Shown piece after piece: positions 15,077-26,321 of a stretch of DNA of 64,000 nt (positions are counted from its first letter, which is position 1; each line of letters opens with the position of its first letter). The DNA is from Zonotrichia leucophrys gambelii. Its lineage: Eukaryota > Chordata > Aves > Passeriformes > Passerellidae. The DNA is taken from contig NC_088171.1 of NCBI RefSeq assembly GCF_028769735.1, forward strand, positions 60,874,216 to 60,938,215, given 5' to 3'. Position numbers and translations under genes: made by a program. Under the pieces are notes generated by a model, which saw only the letters and a list, made by a program, of their open reading frames with translations, did no database searches and had not been told where the DNA came from.

Positions 15077-15389
15077 TGTTTTGTTCCCTTGGCCTGTCAG
15101 GGCCAAGAAGAGAATGTGTGTGTGTGTGTATGTGTGTGTCGGACTGTCACGGGACAGTCATGGGAGAATCAGAGATGAGTGCAGAGTGAGCAGTTGTGAG
15201 CAAGAGTGACTGCATGGCAGATTCAGTTTAGATGAAATGTACATAGTATAGTATAATAAAGTAATTAATTAGCCTTCTGAAATCAATGGAGTCAGATGCA
15301 TCATTCTCTCACTAACCCAGAGTCACCTTTGACTTAAAATATATCTCTTCTCATCCCTCCCTCCATCTCTCAACCCTAACCCTCCCACA
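15077..15389 (+). mobile_element. LTR-like fragment (plus strand), probable solo or partial ERV LTR
   Basis: The stretch from about 15077 (TGTTTTGTTCCC) carries a GT-rich run (15115-15139), then AATAAA at 15255-15260, then the text 'caatggagtcagatgcatca'. This order matches songbird ERV LTRs as I recall them. It ends in a C/T-rich tract. I found no convincing target duplication, so both boundaries are approximate and the copy may be truncated. Its plus orientation follows from the poly(A) signal. Confidence 0.45.
15115..15139. repeat. (GT)n microsatellite, interrupted
   Basis: A TG dinucleotide run of about 25 bp with one TA interruption, inside the LTR-like fragment. Confidence 0.85.
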
Positions 15390-18300
15390 TCTGCCCCCCT
15401 CCCCGGTTTTTTTTTTCTTTTGTTAAATTTGATTTAACCCTTCCAACATTTGTCCCAGCTTTTGGGGACTTGTGACAGATGGGAGTGAAAATACAGCCTT
15501 CCAATTGCAGCTAGACCAGGTGGAGAGCAAGGAATGGGTAATTAACTGAGAGCCACTGCATGAGTGCTGGGCAGGCAGCTGCAAAGCCCCTGTGCATGCA
15601 CTGACCAAATCCTGCCTGAACTGTGTGGAAAAGGCAAGGATGTGCATTTGCAATGACAATCTCTTTGCAAGTCCTGGGCTAGATATTTTGCTCTCTGGGC
15701 ATGTAGGTGGATTTCTCCAGACATGATTAAAATTTGATCCAACATCTTCAAGCCTAATCCCTCTAACTGTTTGAAGCCACTGCATTTTGTTCTCCCTGAG
15801 TCTATACCACACTCTTTTGGGTAGATGTAAGCTCGCTGCATTTCTGAAACATATTTCTGCTGCTTTGATGTGTCAGAAAGCAGCTGTTAAAGTTGATGAA
15901 GTGGGTGACCCAAAGTCACAGGGAGCCAGTTTTTCCCCAGCTGTTTTGCCCTTCTCCTGCTCCCCTTGTACAGGATAGCAGAGGGCCCTGCAGACACGGG
16001 GCTCCTTGTGTAGCTCCTGTACCAGCAGCACTGCATCCTTCTCTTCAGTCCAGCCAAGTCACTGAGCCAGCCATTGCTCCATCTCCTCCAGGCTGTTGTT
16101 GGCTGTTTAGTGCCTCACCAAGGGTACAGAGACAGCAGCTGATACTGATGTAGGTGGGAGTAAATTATCAAAACAGAGATGGAGGCAGATACAAGACATA
16201 GTGGTGTTTCTTTGTCTGTGGTGGCTGACAAACTGTGAGGAGAAATGAGGTTTTGAAGAGCACTCAAATAATTGGATTGAGGTTTTTCTTTGGGACATGG
16301 TGATAAAATGGGGAGAAAGGGAACTATGATTTAATGGCTTGCATGGGCATCATGGCAGGTCAGCTGTGGGGACAAGAGAAGCAAATATGTGCTGAGGGGG
16401 AAAAATGGGCAAGGAGACACTCATGAAATCTGATAACAAAGTGAGAAAGGCAGGCTTTGAAGAACAAATATACTGATGGTTTAAATCTGTCCAAGATGAG
16501 TGGTAAAGCCCTTTCACAGACGTTAACAGCTTTTCCAAAATTCAGTCTACTAGGACAGAAGGGACTTTCATTTTCATGTGAAATCATTAACTAGCTGAGT
16601 AATCCTCTGATTTCTCTGTTTTAAGGCTAACAGGGGTAAAGCTCAAGAGGGAAAGTTTTCAATCAAGTAATTGTTCTATTAATTGCAACGCACATTTAAG
16701 TGCCAGGGGCTCATGATGACTGCATCAAGTTGCAAAAATTCAGTGGCTGAGAGGAACTGTACAGTGAGAGGTAGATGCCTGATGGAAATGTAACTTTTTG
16801 TGTATTCTGCAGCACTGCGTAAATTAGGTATAGCAGAACAACATAATTTCTCAGAAAATATTCCTGTCAAGACATTGCTCCTTGTAAATCATCAGACAAG
16901 GTGACAAACAGATGCTTGTGTTGCTAAGACAGGCTGCACAGGTCCTGCTTAAGGAAAGAGTACTCTGAAACATCTTAACATGATGGGAGTTTCAGGTTTT
17001 TGCATCTTCTGCAATAAAGGCATAGAGTTTTGGGTGTGGTGCACTCTTGTACAAAATCATCGTCCTTCTCACCCTGGTGGGAATCTGGTGTCAGCATCTG
17101 TATGCTACCGCTGTACCCTTAGCATGGCTCTGGCAGGAGTCCCTGGCTCTGCTCAGATTCTTTCCATTCACTGATGCCCTTTTCCTGCTCTGGAAGAGGA
17201 GGTGTTTCCAGAAACAAGCTCTCCTTCCTCCAGTCCAGCCTTTCCTTGGTTGTCAGCCCTGTGCAATCCATAAACAAAACACAGCCTGCTGATTTCAAAC
17301 CTGCTTTGTGCAGCACAGCAACAGACACCCTTGGTGCAAGATGTTTTAGCTCCAGCTGATAATTCTGCTCCATTGAATTTTACATTTTATTTGGGGAGAA
17401 GCACCAGCTGCACTACGTGTATCGTCTAGTTCCCATCAAGAGCAGTGAGAATGCTGGTGCCCAGCAGTGGTGGTTGTTGTGCCCTGTGCTTTTATACCTT
17501 TCTTTAATAATAAATTCATTTTCAGTAAAGAAAATAAATCTGTTAGGGCCCTGTTAATGGGTTTCCAATGGCCTTATAAAGCAGGGCATGTGTTTCTTGA
17601 ATTCTTTTCACTCCAGTCCTCTCCAGCTCTTTCCCTAAGCTGTGATAGTAATTGTCTATTTGGGGTGCCTGTGATATCCATAGCATGAATATTCTTTCAA
17701 CACAGGACTGCTCCCTCCCCTCTTGGCAGGATAAACCCAGGACTGAAGTGCCTTGACCACTGTCACAAGGTTGACCATCCAAGAACAATCGATTTCTAAA
17801 TGTGCTTGAACCTTGGGTGACCTGAATTATAGCAGCAAGTATTACAAGCTGGGACATCTGGTGGACAATAAAATTTTTTTTATTTGTTTTTACATGAAGC
17901 AGCTGTACTTGAGCAGATGACCAGGGGCTGTGCAATCAAAGTGTGAATAGCTGAATTAGCAAATTATATTGGGCTTCTTAAGCACTTATTTGAATGCTGC
18001 ATGCTCTTTTTTTAATTTTGCTTTATTAACATCTACCAAAAACGCAGCAGTGTTGGCATTATTGTTATTAGTGACTTATTTGCTTCATTAAAATTTACAG
18101 CACGTTTTACATTCACCATCTGGGACAGCTTCTCCCATATTTATGGTTAAAATGCAACTTAAACCCAGGCCTAATAGTCTAAAATAAAAGATTTTATAGA
18201 TAAAACTCTTTCTTTGGATGCCAGTGTTACCTCGTTTTGCTAGTGTGCAAACAGAATTCTATTTTGCTCAGTTACTGTGGTACAACTTAGTGCTAGGATA

Positions 18301-18424
18301 CAGAAAAATATTTCTGCTTTCATTAAAAGATGTTGCTGTACATAAGGCAAAGGTCAATCCTGCTATTACTTGGAAGGCTGCAGCTTTTGGGGTATGGCTG
18401 GGGTGGGAATTAGACAACTGAGAG

Positions 18425-18530
18425 AGACTTCAGACTAAAGGACCTTCTGGGTCACTGAGTCTAAACCCCTGCAATTGCAAGTAAGTATCTTGGATAATCC
18501 CTTTCCAAATATCTGGAGCAAGGATAAGCA
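18425..18530 (-). repeat. Possible old CR1 LINE 3' fragment (antisense)
   Basis: The text 'aaggaccttctgggtcactg' followed by 'agtctaaacccctgc' resembles the antisense 3' portion of bird CR1 elements, which carry a similar 'gacctt..ggtca..gtccaacccctgc' pattern. The match is short and the rest has decayed. A library comparison would be needed to accept it. Confidence 0.35.
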
Positions 18531-21500
18531 GTGCAAGACAAACGTGAGTGTGGTGAGAGGCGGCACACAGGAGCACGCCTCTGAACCTGAGCTAGTGTTT
18601 CTGGATTTGTGATGCCTTGCTCCTAATCATTTCAAGGCATTGCGTATGCAAAGCTTTTAATTCTTCCTCTTTTCCTGTATGGCTTTACTGTTCAGCAGTG
18701 AGGATGGGATACCCTTTTTCTTATTTGTTCAACATGAGAATGTGGGAAGGATGTGTACTCTGAAGGCAAAATGGAGGGAGATGGAAAGGAGAATTTGAAA
18801 TACTAGTACTAAGAACTTGTACTAAGAGTGTCTTCCCCACTTCTGAGTCTGAAAAAACCTCAAATTTGAAATTAAAATGAGTACTATTTTTTTTTATTGC
18901 TCTTTGGGAGTCCAAACATTGAAATATGTATTCACTCTCTTTTCCCTTCCCATCCCTCATATTTTTCATTCTGCAAATACTTCTCTTCTCCACAAAACAA
19001 AAGTCTGAAGTAAGCAAAAAATTAGTAAGAACTGTAGTCCTTAGCAGCTTTGTGAGCACACAGCCCCCTCATTGGGTCACAATGAGGGAACTACAGATAC
19101 TTTTGGGTGTCTCAGGATCTAATGGGTTTACATGTGCTCTTGTGACTTTTTCCTTATTTCTGTATCTAGTATTTAGATGTGTAGCTCAGGTGCTGGAAGA
19201 ATGACAATAATCTGGACATTATGGGCAGTCCATACCCTTGTTTTTTGTGATTTCCTACTGGTCCCTCATCATGAGAAATATTTGCAGACCCTTTAGATTT
19301 CAGCATTATCTGAGAAATGAAGTTATGTGAGTAGCCTTTTCTGCCTCTTCTGCTGTGACTTTCTCTAGGCTTCAGTGCAAATTCCATGCTGTTTCTTTTT
19401 GGTTTTAAAGCTGTTGTATCTAATAGATGGTTTTGTTTCCATTTTTCTGTTTTGCTTTGTATATCTTCAATTAATTGTTTGCAATTGGAGCTGCCTGGAA
19501 ATACCTTAGAAAGGAGAAAATGATGAATACAATTGATTAATAATAATCTGATCAAAAATCCTGAAGCTTTTCTCTTTGAAGTGATTTCCTGTCTTTACTG
19601 CCCTTGAAAATTCTCTTTCCAGTATATACTGAATAAACAAGGATGAAGTGTAGAAAATACATGTAACATTGATTGTGGTGTATAAATTTAAATGGAGAAC
19701 AGGTTTCAAATGTAACTTACACTTTTCTACCTGTCTTATAGATTGAATTCAGTTGGAAAATGGATGCTGAGAGTTTTTGGGAGTTTTTTCACCTGTAAAT
19801 GTATTTTCGTATATTTAATTCTCCAATTATAATACTTGGTTACTCCCACTACCTAAAGACATGTCAGAGCTATTGCTGCTTTTTTATTTCTCTATCATTT
19901 TTATTGACTCTAAATTAGTATACATTCAATATTCTGCTTTAAAAATTTTTATTTGGATGAAATAAATGTCAACACCTTCAGCTTCTTGGTAGATGTGCTT
20001 TGTCTCTGCTTTTCCTCTCTTTAGATTGCTAAAAGTGATTCTCGAAATCCTAAGATAAGTGCAAAGCACTACTAGTTTGGGGGGCTCTTTTTTGGCCATT
20101 CTTTGTAGTCTTTTGCATGCATTTCTTGCCTTTTTTTGGAAGATTTCTTAGTTTCCCTCACATATGAATTTCTAGTGGTCCTGTTTGGTGCTCTGTTTTG
20201 GAATTCTTTATGTTTTACCCCTTCCTTTCTCTTTTACCTCTACCTACCCACAGTCTTTTCCTTCTCAGTGATTGCAATTACATCATGCAAAAGCCACCGC
20301 TCTTGTTTTCCTATTTCTGTTTTTTTGCAGATATTTTAATGCAATAGCCTTGGCAAACAAGGGCTGCCTATTTGAGTGCTGAGTTTGTTTGTGGGTGAGG
20401 TTGTTTTCTCTCTCTCTCTCCCATGCTGTGTTAGTCTCCACATTAACAGTTTATGGTTGAGCTGCTCAGGAGGTCTAAACCCTCTCATGAATAGAAAACC
20501 AAGATGAAAATGAGTTGTTACTACAAAATCATCTTTGAAAACATGATGAATATTTGATTTTTGGACATGCTGATTCTGAATAATGGAAGACAGGTGTGTG
20601 AAGATAAATGAAATTTTCTTTGCGTGTGATGTTAACTACTACAGATTGATAGATCAATACTTAGATGCAGTTACAGGCAGAGCTGAATGCCAAATTAAGT
20701 ATAGGCTCCTGCGTGCTATAACATAGATGTTGCATTGTGGAAATTCAGTTCTAATATATTGAGCTACCTTCTGTACTCTTTAAAGCAATGTTGTTAAGCA
20801 TATCTGTTTTAAATATCTGTGTTTCCCAGGCCTGGGCAACCCTCCTATATCAATATCATGACTCATAATTTGAGCCTCTGCCTTCAGTCATTTAGAACTG
20901 AAATTTGTGTGACTGCAGTTGAGTTATACAATGTCCTATTGCACAAGGAGATGGACAGTTCCTATGTAATACCTGTTTCAAAACAGTTATTAGAAGACTG
21001 GAAGCTATGAAGAAAGGGAGAAGAACACCCAAAAAGGGAAGCACATAGAAAGTCACTCACTATTTAGTATAACTTTTGCAAGTATTCTTTCTAAAAGTGA
21101 AATAGTTCCATGTGCCTGGTTCATACCCAGGACAAAAATTAAAGGCATTATGATTTTAAATGCAGGTTTAAAAGATCCCTCCAAAACAGAAAAAAAAGAC
21201 AAAAAACCCAACCACAAAAGATATGAAGACTGAAGTTCTCAGCATAAACTGTTGTTCTGTTACTGGGATTTGGCAAATTAGACACTTGATGGAAGGAATG
21301 TAGGCTGGAGTGCAGTAAACTGTCATGCAAATGCTATGCTGGCAGGGTCTCATCTTGATTTCTGTTTCCATAATTCTTATAATAGAGATCAGCATCAATA
21401 TACAGTGGTCTTTTTTATTCATATTAAATTTACAAACTTAAAACAATCAAGATGAGAGACTACATTAAATATAAATTTACAGTTTCATATATAAATAATC

Positions 21501-24500
21501 CCATCTCTTTTTATTGTGCCTTTAAGCAAATGTTTAAATTTCACTGTGTGATTCCATTGATCTCCTATAGCAAAATTATGTATATGTTAAATATTCATTG
21601 AATAATTGATATTGTTTGAGAAGCAATTATTTTTATCTTTCTCTTTTAGTATTTATAATGCTATGAATTTGTCACTATTTGCAAGTTCTGACTTTGTAAA
21701 TAACTGAATATGGCAGACATCTCAAATATAGGCTTTACATCAGAATATATAGTGTTCACAAGCTCTAACATCCATCCATCTTTTCTCATGTGCGACTGTT
21801 TTCTTTGTCAAGTCCATCTCCCTTCTCTCTGAAGTGATATGTATTTTTTCCACTCAAAACTCACTTTTCAGTGAAAACTTTCATTTTTTTAGGAAATAAA
21901 GCATTAATTGTGTTTGGACATACATAAGCATAAAATTGAGGGGGGATAAGCATTTTATAATCCTTTAATCCCACTTTAGAATTACAGAAAGCACTGACTG
22001 ATATATGTTACTTTTCTTCAAACAGCGTATTATCTACCTGTTGTTGCCCCAAACCCTTAAATTCCATGTTCACCTAAACACTAACATTTGGGGTAGGGTA
22101 GAAGCAGGAAGGAATGGCCATATGGAAAAATATCCTGACCCCTTCTCCTCTAGGTTTGGTGTACAGTAGAAGCCAGAAGATTTCACATTGATCTTGGACA
22201 AATAATTTTCTTTCTTAGCGCTTCTCTTGTCTTCCACTTTTTTGTGCTTCCTTTATTTGGACTGTGATTTCTTTGGTGAAGAGACATTGTGTATTTATTT
22301 CAGAATGACGTATGCACCGAGACAAAGTTTGTCCTCTCTCAAAGGGTACTGGTAAGTGTGCTGTTCTTCTTCCTCTACATGAAAGGTAAATGCATCTTAT
22401 TCCTGTCATGACCTTCTGGCACATTCCTTCAGCTGTGATTGTCTTATTGCTTTTAAAAGGTCCAATGGGATTCTTTTTAAGACACATTTTAAGAAGTCTC
22501 TTCAGCCGATACATGAGTTTATAGTTATTATTAGTTTAAATAAATTTATTATTAGTTTATTTTCTTTTCTGGATTTTTATTTTCTTTTTTGGATGTTCCA
22601 GAGCTGTTCTGACACTGAACAGGTTAAGATAGAAGTTATGAGCATCTATTAAATCCAAATACTGAGGAATTGTAAGCAATATATTCTACAAAAGAAAAAC
22701 ACCCAATCCCCAGTGCCTTGGAAATATTATTCTTTTAGAAAGCATCAATAATTTTTAGTGATATTCAGAACTAAAATAAGAAACCACCATGACACAGAGG
22801 CTCTTGTGACTGTATCTAAGAAGACTTCAAGAGAAAGGCTGCTCAGCTTTCAGAAGTTCAAAGGACTCTAGAAGACAGCAGCCTGCAGGGTATGAGGTGG
22901 AATTCCAGCCAATTCCTACATTCCTCCTCTCAAGAGTCTATTCAAGCCAAGCCAATGAGAATTCGCAACAAAGAGGCAATTAAAAATCACTGTCATCCTT
23001 ATCCAGGTTTTTTCTTAATGAGTTTTTTTTGTTGTTGTTGTACTTACCAACAGACTATATCGTCTAGCACCTAGGGAAAACATATTTGCCTATTAGATAA
23101 CCACATTTTTCTTTGCCTTCTTCTCACTGCACCACAGATGACTATTTTCCTGTTATGTTTTTTTTTTTCCCCTTTCTTTCCCCCACTTCTGTGCTGCTGT
23201 AGGGTCTTTGAAATTGGATGGGGGAAAATAAATGGTGAGGTTCTTTGCCATTATTGTAAAATCAAATCTTGGAGAGCTTTATGGGGACTGCCCATAAAGG
23301 AATACTCCATAAAGGAGCTGTTAATGAGACTTTATTAACCTCAGACTATAGAGCATGAAATATTATGTTATAAATAAATGTGGTGCCAGGGCCAAGCTGC
23401 CTAATAAATGGCATGATAGAGGGGATCATGTGCCTAGGGAATTATGACATAGAGCATTTCCCTTCCAAGTCACTATTTTAAATTCACCATGGGCTGGCAG
23501 TGACTGAAGGCCATTATTACCCAGTGATTCTAAACAGGCTATGTGAAATAAATGGGAGGTCTTGGTTCATTTCCTTAGGGAAAGAGGTCTATGCTCCAGG
23601 TTACAGTAATTGTCATCTCAGTTCAAGGCTCAGCACAGGAACTGCACTTGGAAAGGCTGTGGCCAAGGAGTCACTCTTGTGCCTTGTCCCCTGCCTCAGC
23701 ACTCTACAGCATTGCCATGCTGTGGTGTGAGAGTTAATACTGAGGGTTCCTGCAGAGGCTCATTCTTTGGATAAGCAGAAAGCTTTGTTTCAGACCATTA
23801 CCAACAATATCCTCCAAGGGCTTCTTCCAGTAGCCCGCTCTGATAAATTAATTCTATATTTAATAGTACTCTTGGTACAAATAAATGAGATAACTTATGG
23901 AAATACGTATAGCTGTGGTGAATATAATAAGAATGAAGTCCTTTGTAATTACTAAATTCATTTAAAAGGAATAATGATTTATTATAAAGTCTTGCTTGGC
24001 AGCAAGGAAGAAGACAGGCAGTTTGAAAGTCTATTTCTAACTTATAAGTGGATTCTCATCATCTAGTCTAATTAAATTGCATGCTATTAGTTTTTAATAA
24101 CCTGGGAAAATGGAATTACAGTTGTATAAACCATTGACTAATGATTTCTTCAGTAACCCCAAGAGAATTAAATGTAAAAACTTATACGAAAACTAGTTTA
24201 AATTTAAAAAGGAAGCAAACAGCAAGGTAAACTCATGAATGGACTCTATTCAAGAAACTAGAAGTAAAATGGAAATATTAGCAAAAAAAGAGAGTGTTTT
24301 CTCTCAAAAGTTTGTGATTTCTTTCTTTTCACTTGTGCTCACCTTTCTAATTTTGTTTCTTTTCTTTTTATTTCCAATTAGTCTATTGGCAAGGGGAAGA
24401 ATAAGGAAAATTGGATTTGTAACATTGTGCTTGTGAACAGAAGCAGGTTTAAAGCTAATATGTCATTGAGTATGTAGATTTAAAAAAAATAATTCACAAA

Positions 24501-25054
24501 TTTGCCATTGGAGCTTATTTTTTTCTTTTTTTTTTGTTTTTAACAGACAATTAACTTACATTAAAAGTATCAAGAAGCAGGAATATGTAGATCAATTTCA
24601 CCATTAAAAAAAAAAAAAAGAAAGAAGGAAAGGGAAACAGCACAAGATGTGTAGAATTAGTCACCAAATTTACATATACCGCTCTGGGAACTGGAAGCAA
24701 AATAGTCACACAAGGTGCCTTGATGCTTAGTTCTGTGTTGCTATAGCCCTGTGTTGAATATTAGATATCCTTAGTACATGGAGATGTAGAGCAAGGTAAT
24801 GGTGGAATTTTTCCTATGCTCTCACTTTTTGGCAGATCTTGAGCTATAATATAAAAAGTAAGCCTAACATCTATCAAGTCCTGGTGGACTTCAAGGTGAG
24901 TTAGGTTCTATGGAGTGAATGCAGTCAATTAATTTCAAAAAGGGAGAGCAGACAATTACAAGGTAAAAACAACCCACCAGCCTCTTCAAATAAAAATACC
25001 CATAAATACCTCCAAATATCTGGCAGTCCTTACATGGAAAGAAACTATTCTGTT

Positions 25055-25078
25055 CTTATTTATTTATTTATTTATTTG
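25055..25078. repeat. (TTTA)n microsatellite
   Basis: About five uninterrupted copies of a TTTA tetranucleotide. Confidence 0.85.
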
Positions 25079-25538
25079 CCTCTCTCCCTTTGAAATCAAG
25101 ACCATAGACCTGAACAGGAGACCTCAGCTGGGACTTAATTACAGGAGTTTGGACTGGGAAATGACAGTCTCAATACTATTATACTGCCATGCCCCAGCCT
25201 TACTTCTGTTTCTCCTGTGAATATAATTAATGCCCTGCACCTCTTCTTAATAGTGGCAGTAACTCTAGCGCAGAGACTTTATTGCTCCACGGCCCAAGGA
25301 GAATGCTGCTGCCTTTCTGGGCTCAGTGTCATCTGTCAGACAGATTGGCCCTGTCTCAGGGAAGGGCCATTACACACTCAGTTTAGGCGTTGTTCCCGCA
25401 TGTCTTGTGGGAAAGCAGTCATTTATCAGACACATATCAGATGCATGGACTCTTTTTTGTTGTTGTTTTTCAGTGTTCTATTGCTCTTTCTCTTTCCCCA
25501 TGTATTAACTGGTGTACCATTATAGCTTTCCTAGTTTC

Positions 25539-25543
25539 CTCAA
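25539..25543. repeat. Left target-site duplication of the ERV
   Basis: CTCAA immediately precedes the LTR start TGTCCTGG. CTCAG follows the right end at 31143-31147. Four of five bases agree, consistent with a 5-bp target duplication and one later mutation. With only four matching bases, chance cannot be excluded. Confidence 0.5.
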
Positions 25544-26200
25544 TGTCCTGGGTTGACTATATGATGCTTTTATCCCCAATCGTCTCATTCTGTTTATGTT
25601 GAATAATAATAAGTTTTGTACCTTTAAGAGTGTTACAGAGAGTGAAGGGGGAGAGAGAAGAAGCGCGCAGTTTGTTTTCAGACACTGCACTCCACTCCTC
25701 CACATTCCTGCTCCTGACTGTGTTGTCTGCGGACAGACAGCGGGACAGAGAGCTCTTCTTTTGCTTTTTAGTTAGTGTTAGCTAGCTGAGGCAAAGAAGT
25801 TCCCTGGACTGTTTTTTCCCTTTTTCTTTGGACCTCTTGGAACTGCTCTGGACTGAACACCCAGGAGAGCACCGGCAGCTGCAGCTGTGGCCCACCAGGC
25901 CGGCCCTGGCCTGCGACAATTCCAGCACTGAGAGACTGATCAGAGACTGAGTGAGCTGCTGCTTGAACCCGGGGTTTTCTCAGTTTGTCATCTCTTTTAG
26001 AGTGGCAAGGGGTCTCATTGTTTTGATACTGTTTTGGTCTTATTGTTTAATAAACAGGGGGGTTTTTTTCCACCCTTCTTCAAGGAGGTATTTTTCTTTC
26101 CTCCCGGACCAGTTGAGGGGGGAGGGGCCGATTGGATCTGCTTTTCCCACCGGAGCTCCTTTGGGGGGATTCTTCCCCAAACTTGCTCTAAACCTGGACA
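25544..26200 (+). repeat. 5' LTR of the ERV
   Basis: The left end is TGTCCTGGGTT. The proposed right end is AACCTGGACA (26191-26200), nearly the inverse of the left end, as expected for LTR termini. That gives 657 bp. It holds one AATAAA in the right third and no open frame of note. The right end lies 11 nt before the primer-binding site, which is more than usual. The true U5 end could instead be nearer 26206-26211, and without a 3' LTR in the same orientation this cannot be settled from the window. Confidence 0.75.
26049..26054 (+). promoter_or_regulatory. Poly(A) signal of the ERV LTR
   Basis: AATAAA is followed by a G/T-rich stretch (about 26056-26069), the usual layout at the end of R. 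It divides the LTR into U3-R (left) and U5 (right, about 130-150 bp). Confidence 0.65.
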
Positions 26201-26211
26201 AATACATGAAT

Positions 26212-26229
26212 TGGCGCCCAACGTGGGGC
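26212..26229 (+). promoter_or_regulatory. Primer-binding site, tRNA-Lys(CUU) (Lys1,2 type)
   Basis: TGGCGCCCAACGTGGGGC is the exact complement of the 3' 18 nt of tRNA-Lys(CUU) including CCA. This primer is used by spumaviruses and other Lys1,2-primed retroviruses. Complementarity does not stop at 18 nt here but runs to the 5' end of the tRNA (see the next feature). Confidence 0.95.
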
Positions 26230-26287
26230 TCGAACCCACGACCCTGAGATTAAGAGTCTCATGCTCTACCGACTGAGCTAGCCGGGC
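26215..26287 (-). tRNA. Complete antisense copy of tRNA-Lys(CTT), probably reverse-transcribed primer
   Basis: Read on the minus strand, these 73 nt match the vertebrate tRNA-Lys(CTT) sequence as I know it, base for base. The start is GCCCGGCTAGCTCAG, the anticodon is CTT, the B box is GGTTCGAGCC and the end is CACGTTGGGCG. All four stems pair. The next three bases (26214-26212) read CCA on the minus strand. Eukaryotic tRNA genes do not encode CCA; it is added after transcription. The copy therefore most likely came from a mature tRNA through reverse transcription. A gene finder would call it a tRNA gene. No run of four T lies downstream on its strand for over 290 bp, so a normal Pol III terminator is missing and expression is doubtful. 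Confidence 0.9.
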
Positions 26288-26321
26288 TGATGAGACCCCT
26301 GACTCAGGAGTAAACCCTGGT

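Larger units (their letters stand above)
15400..25538. other. Non-coding host DNA, no gene recognised
   Basis: AT-rich unique-looking sequence. The longest open frames (129-130 codons on the minus strand at 15423-15812, 17543-17935 and 19166-19555) have no motif I recognise. A (TTTA)n run lies near 25055-25078. A weak CR1-like patch near 18425 is listed separately. The 300 bp just left of the ERV (about 25215-25530) and the block at about 23340-23560 have a texture seen in conserved non-coding DNA, but that is only an impression. Confidence 0.5.

Noticed and set aside
15371..15390. Telomere-like CCCTAACCCT
   Set aside because: Only about one and a half units, in a C-rich tract. No tandem array.
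25951..26276. Open frames across the LTR end and primer site
   Set aside because: They cover U5 and the tRNA copy. They are shadows, not proteins.
26215..26287. An ordinary host tRNA-Lys gene
   Set aside because: CCA is encoded next to it, it sits exactly at the primer site behind an LTR, and the minus strand lacks a nearby T4 terminator. The reverse-transcribed primer explains all three.
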